Notes: generated by a model from the letters alone, not told the origin. A DNA stretch of 7,254 nt from an uncultured Anaerolineae bacterium (GCA_937942115.1 CALDFY010000162.1:1-7254); one strand, 5' to 3'. Shown: positions 1 through 5,498, counted from the first letter of the stretch. Numbers and translations: made by a program.

Positions 1-15
1 GGCGGCTTCGCCGCC
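1..15. repeat. Short GC-rich hairpin at window edge
   Basis: GGCGGC and GCCGCC flank a TTC loop, giving a perfect 6-bp stem. It lies downstream of the minus-strand receiver gene, whose stop is at 71-73. There is no T-tract on either side, so I do not call it an intrinsic terminator. It may be the end of a larger element cut by the window edge. Positions 16-70 hold nothing else I can recognise. Confidence 0.35.
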
Positions 16-70
16 CGCCGCAAACCCTATCTCTTCTGGCCTGCGCGCGACCTTTGGGGGACTGACGGGG

Positions 71-454
71 CTATATCGCGGCCCGGGGGCGCAGAAGGGA
101 GCGGATTTCCTGGAGCAAGTGGGAGGAGTCAATCTCTTTCAGCAGGTAGCGGGAGGCCCCGGCCTGCAGCGCCTGCCGCCGCTCCTCCGGGTCGGGGTAG
201 GAGGTGAGGACGACGGCCTGGATGCCCGGACATTCGGCTTTCAGCCGGCGCAGGGCGGCCATCCCCTGCCCGTCGAAGCGTTTGGTCTCCAGGATGACCA
301 CATCGGGGGCCCGCTCCACGGCCAGAAGGACTCCCTCCTGCCAGCAGCCGGTGCAGCCGACAATTTCCACCCCTGCAACGGAGCGCAGACGGGCCTCCAG
401 CGCCTGGCGAACCGCATCATGGTCGTCAATGATCAGCACCCGAATCCGGCCCAC
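71..454 (-). CDS. Stand-alone receiver-domain protein with Asp-to-Glu at the phosphorylation site
   Basis: This encodes a 127-residue, single-domain response-regulator receiver of the NarL/CheY type with no output domain. The acidic pair D10-D11 (IIDDHD), the Thr of strand 4 (T84, VVLTS) and the Lys of strand 5 (K106, YLLKE) are all present. The residue at the phosphoacceptor position is E56 (VVILETKRFDG), where the family has Asp (typically LLDxxxP). The codon is GAG, read from CTC at 287-289. In other receivers Asp-to-Glu can mimic phosphorylation or abolish it, so the protein may be locked in one state. I chose the GTG start at 454-452 because GGAGGGG precedes it by 5 nt and the receiver fold begins at once; an upstream ATG at 583 would add 43 residues unlike any receiver. 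It lies about 180 nt after ppa on the same strand. It probably acts in the cytoplasm through protein contacts. Its partner is unknown. Confidence 0.85.
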   Translation of the reverse strand: MGRIRVLIIDDHDAVRQALEARLRSVAGVEIVGCTGCWQEGVLLAVERAPDVVILETKRFDGQGMAALRRLKAECPGIQAVVLTSYPDPEERRQALQAGASRYLLKEIDSSHLLQEIRSLLRPRAAI

Positions 455-503
455 CGTTTCCCCTCCTTCGGGTTTCCAGTATAGCGAGAGGAAACCGGAG
501 GGG
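455..503 (-). promoter_or_regulatory. Hairpin that can sequester the ribosome binding site of the receiver gene
   Basis: Read on the minus strand, the 5' arm is CCCCTCC (503-497) plus GGTTTCC (496-490), the loop is 12 nt (489-478), and the 3' arm is GGAAACC (477-471), a 4-nt CGAA bulge (470-467) and GGAGGGG (466-460). All 14 pairs are Watson-Crick. The 3' end of the stem is the Shine-Dalgarno sequence itself, five nt before the GTG start. Such a structure could act as a thermosensor or another translational switch. One caution: the loop contains TATACT (483-478), which resembles a -10 box. If transcription starts there, the 5' arm would not be in the RNA and the dyad would act only in DNA. 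Confidence 0.5.
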
Positions 504-542
504 TTAGTGTTATCTGTCCCCCAATCGGGATGACGTTGTGCA

Positions 543-639
543 GACCACCGACCATTGACGACCGACCCCGGACAACGGGCCACGGACGACCGTTGTCTGT
601 GGTCTATGGTCTGTCGTCTGTCGTCCGTGGTCTACCGTC
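543..639. repeat. Mirror array of heptanucleotides: seven GACNNNN then seven NNNNGTC
   Basis: From 543 to 591 the sequence reads as seven 7-nt units starting GAC (one is GGC). From 591 to 639 it reads as seven 7-nt units ending GTC. The two halves are exact mirror images in spacing around position 591. When folded, about 38 of 48 opposing positions can pair, including a few G-U pairs. Because the unit is periodic, shifted registers also pair, for example 580-590 with 620-630 (11 bp perfect). The right arm overlaps the ppa stop codon at 632-634. The array may help end or stabilise the ppa transcript, but no T-tract follows. It is not a CRISPR array, because the units are contiguous 7-mers. Confidence 0.8.
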
Positions 640-1177
640 TGGACCGCAGCATGTCCCCGTACATCTGGATGGCCCGTTCTATCTCCTGATAGGCCCGCTC
701 CAGTCCCTCCCAGCCCAGCGCTTTGACCTCCGCCTGTTCCAGGTCTTTGTAGACGCTGAAGAAATGGCTCACCTCCTCCAGAAAATGGGGCGGAACGTCC
801 TCCAGGGAGCGATAGTCGTTGAACAACGGGTCGGTGTGGGGGACGGCCAGGATTTTATCGTCTATCCGGCCCCGGTCCAGCAGGTGGAAGATGCCCAGTG
901 GTCGGGCCTCAATGACGCAGCCGGAGAAGGTCGGCTCGTTGGTCATCACCAGCACGTCCAGCGGGTCGCCGTCCTCGTGGAGCGTGCGGGGGATGAAGCC
1001 GTAGTCGCCCGGGTAGTGGAGGGAGGAGTAGAGAACCCGGTCCAGTTTGATGAAGCCGCCCTGTTCGTCGTACTCGTATTTATTTCGGGAACGCTTGGGG
1101 ATTTCCACCACCACATAGATGACCCGGGGAGCGTCCGGCCCCGGGGGCAGTTCTCGCCACAGGTTCGTCATTGGCAT
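632..1177 (-). CDS. ppa: Inorganic pyrophosphatase, family I
   Basis: This cytoplasmic, Mg2+-dependent enzyme hydrolyses pyrophosphate to two phosphates and so pulls biosynthetic reactions forward. The 181 residues match the usual length of bacterial family I enzymes (about 175). The family signature is present as DGDPLDV, with metal-binding D69, D71 and D74. The second active-site stretch gives D101, D106 and K108, which align with E. coli D97, D102 and K104. The substrate and structural residues E25, K33, E35 and the HYPGDYGF block at 54-61 are also present. The ATG at 1177 is chosen because AGAGGAGG lies 7 nt upstream; a second ATG two codons later is too far from it. The start overlaps the end of rnd by 10 nt, so the ppa ribosome binding site lies inside rnd codons and the two are probably translationally coupled. 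The function is well supported. Confidence 0.97.
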   Translation of the reverse strand: MPMTNLWRELPPGPDAPRVIYVVVEIPKRSRNKYEYDEQGGFIKLDRVLYSSLHYPGDYGFIPRTLHEDGDPLDVLVMTNEPTFSGCVIEARPLGIFHLLDRGRIDDKILAVPHTDPLFNDYRSLEDVPPHFLEEVSHFFSVYKDLEQAEVKALGWEGLERAYQEIERAIQMYGDMLRSRR

Positions 1178-2313
1178 TGTTTGACCTCCTCTCTGTAAGA
1201 TTGCAGGACTTGCAGAATCTCCGATCCCCATGTCTCGCAGGCCCAGGGGCCCATGCCGTCCACTTCGGCCAGTTCGTCCAGGGTCTGCGGGTTGCGCGCG
1301 GCCAGGCTGCGCAGGACGGCGTTGGGCAGGATGACGTCCGGGTCCACGCCGCGCGCTGCAGCAACCTGACGGCGCCACTCCCGCAGGGCCTGGTATCGCC
1401 CCCGCGCGTCCTCCGAATAGGCCGGGCAGGGCATCTCAGGAACCGGCCCGTTCTCTCCCCGCGCGACGGCTTCCAGGATGGCCGGCCCGTATCGGCGGAC
1501 CCAGTAGCGGGGGAACCGTCCCAGCGCGGCCAGTTCGGCCAGGGTCCGGGGGCGGGCCCGCGCCAGCCGGACCAGGACCTCGTCGCTCATCACCCGAACA
1601 GGGGGGCGGTCCTGGGAGGAAGCCAGTTCATCCCGCCAGAGGTAGAGTTGCCAGAGAACGGCCCGCTCCCGGTCGTTCAGCGAATGGACGGCCCGCACCC
1701 GCCAGAACGCGTCCGGGCCGTAGTGGGGGCCGGCCGGTGGGATTTCGGCCAGTCGGGCGAAGGACTCGGCGGCCTGCCGGACCCGGCCCGTCCGTTCCAA
1801 CTCCCGCATCTGTCGGTCCCGCAGGGGGAGCAGATAGCGGGTATCCCAGGCCGCGTACCGCAGCGCGTCCGGGCTCAGGGGCCGCTGGCCCCAGTTGTAC
1901 CGCTGGTAGCGCTTGTCGGTATGGACGCCGAAGTGCTCCCGGAGCAGGTCGGCCAGCCCCGCGCGCGGCCAGCCCAGGATGCGGGCCGCCCGCATCGTGT
2001 CAAACAGGTTGGCGAACCGAAAGCCGAAGTCCCGCTTCAGGCCGGCGATGTCCTGCTCGGCGGCGTGAAAGACCTTCTGGATGCCCGGGTCGGCGAAGAC
2101 CTGGCCCAGCGGGGAGAGGTCCAGGCCGGCCAGCGGGTCCACGATGTAGTCGGCACCAGGGATGGAAATCTGGATCAGGCAGACCCGTTCGTGGTACACG
2201 TAGAGGGAGTTGGACTCGGTGTCCACTGCGATGGCCGGCTGGGCCCGCAGGGCGTGGATCAGGGCCTGCAGGTCGCTTTCGCTGGCGACGAGGGTCCAGG
2301 TGGCTTCGGTCAT
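1168..2313 (-). CDS. rnd: Ribonuclease D with two HRDC-like domains
   Basis: This is a 3'-to-5' exoribonuclease of the DEDDy class that trims the 3' ends of tRNA precursors and other small RNAs. The three exonuclease motifs are clear: D31 and E33 (VDTES), D88 (HAAEQD) and Y153 with D157 (YAAWD), the Tyr defining DEDDy. The catalytic domain covers about residues 5-185. It is followed by two HRDC-like RNA-binding domains, about 215-288 and 305-372, as in E. coli RNase D (375 aa; here 381). The ATG at 2313 has only a weak upstream GATGGA, so translation may depend on coupling to the mgtE region, whose readthrough frame ends 26 nt upstream. The TGA stop lies inside the start of ppa. The annotation is firm. 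Which RNAs it processes is known only from the family. Confidence 0.95.
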   Translation of the reverse strand: MTEATWTLVASESDLQALIHALRAQPAIAVDTESNSLYVYHERVCLIQISIPGADYIVDPLAGLDLSPLGQVFADPGIQKVFHAAEQDIAGLKRDFGFRFANLFDTMRAARILGWPRAGLADLLREHFGVHTDKRYQRYNWGQRPLSPDALRYAAWDTRYLLPLRDRQMRELERTGRVRQAAESFARLAEIPPAGPHYGPDAFWRVRAVHSLNDRERAVLWQLYLWRDELASSQDRPPVRVMSDEVLVRLARARPRTLAELAALGRFPRYWVRRYGPAILEAVARGENGPVPEMPCPAYSEDARGRYQALREWRRQVAAARGVDPDVILPNAVLRSLAARNPQTLDELAEVDGMGPWACETWGSEILQVLQSYREEVKQCQ

Positions 2314-2338
2314 TCCATCATTCCGTCATTGGCTCATT
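2310..2338. repeat. Four TCATT words at exact 8-nt spacing
   Basis: TCATT occurs at 2310, 2318, 2326 and 2334, separated each time by three variable bases. On the minus strand this reads AATGA every 8 nt. The last copy in that direction contains the rnd ATG start codon, and two further ATGs fall in other frames. The short gap between the mgtE readthrough frame and rnd consists almost entirely of this array. It may affect rnd start-site choice, or be a neutral slippage product. Confidence 0.7.
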
Positions 2339-2339
2339 T

Positions 2340-2489
2340 CTACAGTCCCATAATCGCCCGGGCGATGAGGAAGTAGATGACCAGCCCGGTGGCGTCCACC
2401 AGGGTGCTCATGGCCGGGCCGGAGATGACGGCCGGGTCAATCCGCAGGCGGTGGGCAATCAGGGGCAGGCTGGCGCCGATGATGGCGGC
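2340..2489 (-). pseudogene. mgtE: Detached C-terminal coding remnant of mgtE (last transmembrane segment)
   Basis: Reading on past the TGA at 2492-2490 in the same frame gives 49 more residues ending MGL and a TAG at 2342-2340. They match the MgtE C-terminus: GASLPL, then RIDPAVISGP, then STLVDATGLVIYFLIAR. This is the fifth membrane helix. The Asp of LVDATG would be residue 433, matching the ion-binding D432 of Thermus thermophilus MgtE. The segment has no ribosome binding site or suitable start, so it would be translated only if the TGA is read through or is not real. Confidence 0.85.
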
Positions 2490-3692
2490 TCAGACGACAA
2501 TGGCGTTCAGGCTGACGGCGACGGTGATCGCCAGTGGAGAAGGGGAATGCCATGTCAGGGCGCGCAGGAAGCCAATGGCTCCCATTGCCATCCCCAGGAG
2601 GAAGGCCGTGCGGATTTCCCGCCAGACGACGGTGAGCAGGTGGCGGAAGGTCAATTCGCCCAGGGCCAGGGCGCGGATGACGGCGCTGGCGACCTGGCTT
2701 CCGGCGTTTCCGCCCGTACCGATGAGCAGAGGGACGAAAAAGGTGAGCGCAATCGCTTCGGCCAGTTCGTGTTCAAAGAGGCGCAGGACGCTGCCGGTGA
2801 AGGTCTCCGTCACAAAGAGCAGGAGAAGCCAGCCGATGCGCTTGCGGAACATCTTGGGGATGGGGGTATCCAGGTACGGCTCGTCCAGGGGCTCCGACGC
2901 GCTCAGGCGGTAGATGTCCTCGGTGGCTTCGTCTTCCAGGACGCCGACCAGGTCGTCGTGGGTGATGAGGCCCAGGAGGTGGTTCTCGTCATCCACTACG
3001 GGCAGTGCCAGCAGGTCGTAGCGGGACATCAGGCGGGCCGCCTCTTCCTGGTCAGCGCCGGCGTGGATGTGGATGACTTCGGGGTCCATAATCTCCCGGA
3101 TGCGGGTAGCGGGCGGGGCCACGATCAGTTGCCGCAGGGAGACGACGCCGACCAGACGGTTCTCGTCGTCCACGACGAAGAGGTAGTAGACCGTTTCGGA
3201 GTCGGGGGCCAGGGCGCGCAGGTGGGCGATGGCCTCCTCGGCGGTCATTTCCTGGCGGAGGGTGACCAGAGGGGTGGTCATCAAGCCGCCGGCGGTCTCG
3301 TCGGGGTGGGCCAGGAGGGGCTCCACCTCGTCGGCCTCCTCCATTGCGGAGAGGGCCTGGATGGCCTGGGCGGGGGGGATGTCGCCCAGGAGGTCGGCGG
3401 CCTCGTCCGGCTCCATTTCGTCCAGGATTTGGGCCAGGGTCTCCGTATCCAGGCGCGCGGCCAGTTCGGCGGCCTCGCTATCCTCCAGTTCCTCCAGAAT
3501 TTCCGCCGAGTCCTCCACGTCCAGGTGCGGGAGAAGGGCGTCCTGCTCTTCCGGTGGCAGTTCGCCGAAGAGGTCGGCCCGGTCAGGCGGGCGCAGGGAT
3601 TCTATCAGGGCAACGGCCCGGTCCCACTCTCCGGCGGCGAGGGCCGCCCGTACCTGGCTCAGCAGGAGGTCTATATCCACTGGCTGGCTCAT
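2490..3692 (-). CDS. mgtE: Magnesium channel MgtE, interrupted by an in-frame TGA before the last membrane helix
   Basis: MgtE is a dimeric inner-membrane Mg2+ channel gated by its cytosolic domains. The order is normal: an MgtE_N helical domain (about 30-135), two CBS domains (about 138-198 and 202-258), a plug-helix region around 262-285, and then the membrane part with the conserved PLLIGTGGNAGSQ (321-333). The reading frame stops at codon 401 after NAIVV, one helix short. Full-length homologues are about 450 residues, and reading through gives 450. The truncated form lacks the pore Asp of helix 5, so it is probably inactive unless the stop is bypassed. A single change such as TGG to TGA would explain it, by mutation or sequencing error. 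The ATG at 3692 follows AGGAG by 6 nt; a GTG one codon earlier is too close to it. It heads the minus-strand run mgtE-rnd-ppa. Confidence 0.9.
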   Translation of the reverse strand: MSQPVDIDLLLSQVRAALAAGEWDRAVALIESLRPPDRADLFGELPPEEQDALLPHLDVEDSAEILEELEDSEAAELAARLDTETLAQILDEMEPDEAADLLGDIPPAQAIQALSAMEEADEVEPLLAHPDETAGGLMTTPLVTLRQEMTAEEAIAHLRALAPDSETVYYLFVVDDENRLVGVVSLRQLIVAPPATRIREIMDPEVIHIHAGADQEEAARLMSRYDLLALPVVDDENHLLGLITHDDLVGVLEDEATEDIYRLSASEPLDEPYLDTPIPKMFRKRIGWLLLLFVTETFTGSVLRLFEHELAEAIALTFFVPLLIGTGGNAGSQVASAVIRALALGELTFRHLLTVVWREIRTAFLLGMAMGAIGFLRALTWHSPSPLAITVAVSLNAIVV

Positions 3693-3722
3693 CACCCACT
3701 CCTGTGGTCGGATGACCTGTAT

Positions 3723-3750
3723 ATTATCCTACGGTTTTAGAAATCGGCAA
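3723..3750 (-). promoter_or_regulatory. Candidate mgtE promoter
   Basis: On the minus strand, TTGCCG (3750-3745) and GATAAT (3728-3723) are separated by 16 nt. The -10 matches the consensus at five of six positions; the -35 is weaker. The predicted start would leave a leader of roughly 25 nt before the mgtE ATG. The -35 lies inside the dyad at 3743-3770. There is no room for an M-box Mg2+ riboswitch in so short a leader. Confidence 0.4.
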
Positions 3751-3770
3751 ATGCGCTGATTTGCGCCGAT
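3743..3770. repeat. Interrupted hairpin in the divergent intergenic region
   Basis: ATCGGC (3743-3748) pairs with GCCGAT (3765-3770), and AAAT (3749-3752) pairs with ATTT (3759-3762), around a GCGCTG loop. A GC bulge sits at 3763-3764. It covers the candidate mgtE -35 and could be an operator. Its wording (ATCGGC, GCTGATTTGCGC) resembles short dispersed micro-repeats such as the one at 4380-4397. Confidence 0.5.
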
Positions 3771-3796
3771 GGGGAATCGGCCTGCCTGGGGGCAAC

Positions 3797-3806
3797 CACA
3801 ATTGTG
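3797..3806. promoter_or_regulatory. Perfect 10-bp palindrome just upstream of the mvhD promoter
   Basis: CACAATTGTG is a perfect palindrome ending 5 nt before the -35 box. Its centre is about 45 nt upstream of the predicted start of transcription, a usual place for an activator that touches RNA polymerase. No known regulator can be named from it. Confidence 0.35.
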
Positions 3807-3811
3807 CCCAT

Positions 3812-3840
3812 TTGACAAACTGCGGTTTCCGCGCTATCAT
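3812..3840 (+). promoter_or_regulatory. Sigma-70-type promoter for mvhD-lplA
   Basis: TTGACA (3812-3817) is a perfect -35 hexamer. A 17-nt spacer leads to TATCAT (3835-3840), which matches the -10 consensus at four or more positions. Transcription should begin near 3847, giving a leader of about 65 nt before the mvhD ATG. This is one of the two best promoters in the window. Confidence 0.7.
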
Positions 3841-3842
3841 CG

Positions 3843-3883
3843 CGGGCTGACATCCCCGGATGTGGGAACAGACGGGCTGACAT
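3843..3883 (+). promoter_or_regulatory. 11-bp direct repeats flanking a small dyad in the mvhD leader
   Basis: CGGGCTGACAT occurs at 3843-3853 and again, identical, at 3873-3883, exactly 30 nt apart. Between them ACATCC-CC-GGATGT (3850-3863) forms a 6-bp dyad overlapping the first copy. The block begins at about the predicted transcription start. Thirty nt is close to three DNA turns, so two identical protein sites on one face of the helix are possible. Confidence 0.45.
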
Positions 3884-3912
3884 AGATGAGCCTATTGCCT
3901 CAGGAGGTCCTC

Positions 3913-4329
3913 ATGGCCGGTTACGAACCGAAAATCATCGGCTTCCTCTGCAACTGGTGCAGTTACGCCGGGGCAGACCTGGCCGGCACTACCCGGTTGA
4001 AATATCCCCCTAACCTGAAGATCATTCGCGTCCCCTGCTCCGGACGAGTTGCCCCCGAACTGGTCATCCGCGCCTTCAAAGAGGGGGCGGACGGGGTGAT
4101 GGTCCTGGGCTGCCATATCGGCGACTGCCATTACTCCACCGGCAACCACCGGACCGCCCGCCGGATGCCGGTCCTCCGGGCCCTTCTGGAATTCACCGGC
4201 ATTGAGCCGGAGCGATTTCTGGTGAAGTGGGTCTCTTCCTCCGAGGGCGAACTCTTCGCCCAGACGGTTCGGGAGTTCACCGAGCGGGTCCGCGCACTCC
4301 CCCCACTGCGGGAGCGGATGAAATCGTAG
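3913..4329 (+). CDS. mvhD: MvhD/FrhD-family iron-sulfur electron-transfer protein
   Basis: This is a small cytoplasmic protein of the hydrogenase iron-sulfur subunit family. In methanogens and other anaerobes MvhD carries one [2Fe-2S] cluster and passes electrons from hydrogenase or formate dehydrogenase to the HdrA subunit of a bifurcating complex. The 138 residues are typical of the family. Five Cys are in the expected places: C13 and C16 (LCNWCSYAGAD), C42 (VPCSGRV), and C67 and C72 (GCHIGDCHY). I chose the ATG at 3913 because AGGAGG at 3902-3907 precedes it by 5 nt. An in-frame ATG at 3886 has no ribosome binding site and would place this motif inside codons. It follows its own promoter and is transcribed with lplA. 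No hdrA, hydrogenase or formate dehydrogenase gene is visible, so the partner must lie outside the window. The family is sure; the exact partner is not. Confidence 0.92.
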   Translation: MAGYEPKIIGFLCNWCSYAGADLAGTTRLKYPPNLKIIRVPCSGRVAPELVIRAFKEGADGVMVLGCHIGDCHYSTGNHRTARRMPVLRALLEFTGIEPERFLVKWVSSSEGELFAQTVREFTERVRALPPLRERMKS

Positions 4330-4379
4330 ACTTCATCGGGAATCTTGGTAGGAAGAGCAAGCCCGTACCCCATTTGAAA

Positions 4380-4397
4380 ATCTGCGTTTATCTGCGT
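4380..4397. repeat. Tandem ATCTGCGT micro-repeat
   Basis: ATCTGCGT occurs at 4380-4387 and 4390-4397, a 10-nt period. It sits in the 94-nt gap between mvhD and lplA. This gap has no recognisable promoter or terminator, so the two genes are probably co-transcribed. Confidence 0.6.
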
Positions 4398-4407
4398 CCT
4401 CCTTCTA

Positions 4408-4419
4408 ACCTCCGGAGGT
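4408..4419 (+). promoter_or_regulatory. lplA ribosome binding site within a perfect 12-bp palindrome
   Basis: ACCTCCGGAGGT is its own reverse complement. Its right half, GGAGG (4414-4418), is the Shine-Dalgarno sequence of lplA, 5 nt from the ATG. The left half is an exact anti-Shine-Dalgarno. A hairpin here would have an extremely tight loop, so intramolecular masking may be weak. Confidence 0.55.
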
Positions 4420-4423
4420 CGCT

Positions 4424-5464
4424 ATGAAACTCTACCGACTGGAAACCGTCTCTTATACCGATTCCCAACTCCTCTACCATGCCCTCCCCCGTATCGGACG
4501 AGAAGGGCTGATTCTTCTCTCTCCGGCTTCCCCCTACGTCTCCATTGGCTACTTCCAGGACGTGGAGCAGGAGGTGGACCTGGAGTACTGTCGGGAGCAC
4601 GGCATCCCGGTCTTCCGGCGGGAGGTGGGCGGAGGCGCCGTCTATCTGGACGGTGAACAACTCTTTTACCAGTTGGTCCTCCACAGGGAGAACCCGCTGG
4701 TCCCGAAGGACAAGGCGGCGTTCTACCGGAAGTTCCTCCAGGCCCCCATCGCGGCCTACCGGGCCCTGGGCATCCCTGCCGAATACAAGCCGGTCAACGA
4801 CATCATCGCCAACGGTCGCAAGATTTCGGGCAACGGCGTGGCCGAGATCGGCGACTTCATCGTTTTCGTCGGCAACCTGATTGTGGATTTTGACTACGAG
4901 ACGATGGTCCGGGTGCTGCGGGTGCCTGACGAGAAGTTCCGGGACAAAGTCTATAAGACCCTGCAGGACAATCTTTCCACCATTCGGCGGGAACTGGGCA
5001 CGGCACCGCCGCGCGGCGAACTCTGGGACCTGCTGGCGGAGAAGTTTGCAGAGATTCTGGGCCCGCTGGAGGTGGAGACGACGGTGGACGCCGAATGGCG
5101 GTCCGAGGCCGACCGGCTGGCCCAGCGGATGTTGACGGATGAGTGGCTCTTCCGCCGGGGCCGGCCGCAGATCGGCCGCGAGGTCACCATTCGCTCCGGC
5201 GTGCAGGTCTGGCAGAAGGCCTACAAGGCCCCTGGAGGCCTCATCCGGGCAGTCGCGGAGGTCCACGAGGGCGTCATCGCCGACATTTCTCTCTCCGGCG
5301 ACTTCTTCTTTTATCCCGCCGACCGGCTGGCCGACCTGGAGCGGGCACTGGTGGGTGTTCGGGTGGAGGAGGTGGAGAACGTCATCGCCCGCTTCTACGC
5401 CGAGCACGGCGTGGAGAGCCCGGGCGTGACCCCGGCCGACTTCGCCACCGTCCTGCGCGGGTAA
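4424..5464 (+). CDS. lplA: Lipoate-protein ligase A, two-domain form
   Basis: LplA activates free lipoate with ATP and attaches it to a Lys of a carrier protein such as the glycine-cleavage H protein or a 2-oxoacid dehydrogenase E2. The 346 residues compare with 337 in E. coli. The large domain (about 1-245) has the lipoate-binding RREVGGGAV (65-73) and the catalytic Lys as K133 in GRKISGN, the same number as in E. coli LplA. The small C-terminal domain (about 246-346) is recognisable by the GLIRAVAEVHEGVIADISLS stretch leading into GDFFF (292-296), so the enzyme should be able both to activate and to transfer. The ATG at 4424 follows GGAGG by 5 nt. It lies 94 nt after mvhD and ends before a strong terminator. 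A lipoyl carrier that serves an Hdr-like complex is an attractive substrate, but none is in the window. Confidence 0.93.
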   Translation: MKLYRLETVSYTDSQLLYHALPRIGREGLILLSPASPYVSIGYFQDVEQEVDLEYCREHGIPVFRREVGGGAVYLDGEQLFYQLVLHRENPLVPKDKAAFYRKFLQAPIAAYRALGIPAEYKPVNDIIANGRKISGNGVAEIGDFIVFVGNLIVDFDYETMVRVLRVPDEKFRDKVYKTLQDNLSTIRRELGTAPPRGELWDLLAEKFAEILGPLEVETTVDAEWRSEADRLAQRMLTDEWLFRRGRPQIGREVTIRSGVQVWQKAYKAPGGLIRAVAEVHEGVIADISLSGDFFFYPADRLADLERALVGVRVEEVENVIARFYAEHGVESPGVTPADFATVLRG

Positions 5465-5498
5465 TGGGCCGACGAAGCATCCCGGGTCTGCCCTGATC

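Noticed and set aside
455..583. N-terminal extension of the receiver protein to an ATG at 583
   Set aside because: The 43 extra residues do not resemble a receiver and run through the repeat and dyad region. The GTG at 454 has an ideal ribosome binding site.
543..639. CRISPR array
   Set aside because: Units are contiguous 7-mers with no spacers, the orientation reverses at the centre, and no cas genes are present.
1178..1378. Longer ppa form starting at 1378
   Set aside because: The extra 67 residues are the out-of-frame shadow of rnd. Family I enzymes start near the ATG at 1177, which has the ribosome binding site.
2490..2492. TGA in mgtE as selenocysteine or as a reassigned Trp codon
   Set aside because: The position is within a membrane helix with no redox-active Cys in the family, and I see no convincing SECIS hairpin just downstream. 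TGA ends rnd normally, so a genome-wide reassignment is unlikely.
1737..3740. Open frame of 667 codons on the plus strand, antisense to rnd and mgtE
   Set aside because: Its translation is low-complexity Gly/Arg/Pro/Gln-rich with no recognisable domain. It is antisense to two genes with clear catalytic motifs, and long antisense frames are expected at this G+C.
3693..3740. M-box Mg2+ riboswitch before mgtE
   Set aside because: The predicted leader is only about 25 nt and none of the M-box helices is recognisable. A longer leader would have to start inside the mvhD promoter region.
3886..3912. Upstream ATG for mvhD at 3886
   Set aside because: There is no ribosome binding site before it. It would turn the strong AGGAGG at 3902-3907 into codons and add nine residues not needed by the family.
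4388..5407. Open frame of 339 codons on the minus strand, antisense to lplA
   Set aside because: It has no recognisable domain and lies fully opposite a well-supported LplA gene; it is a composition shadow.
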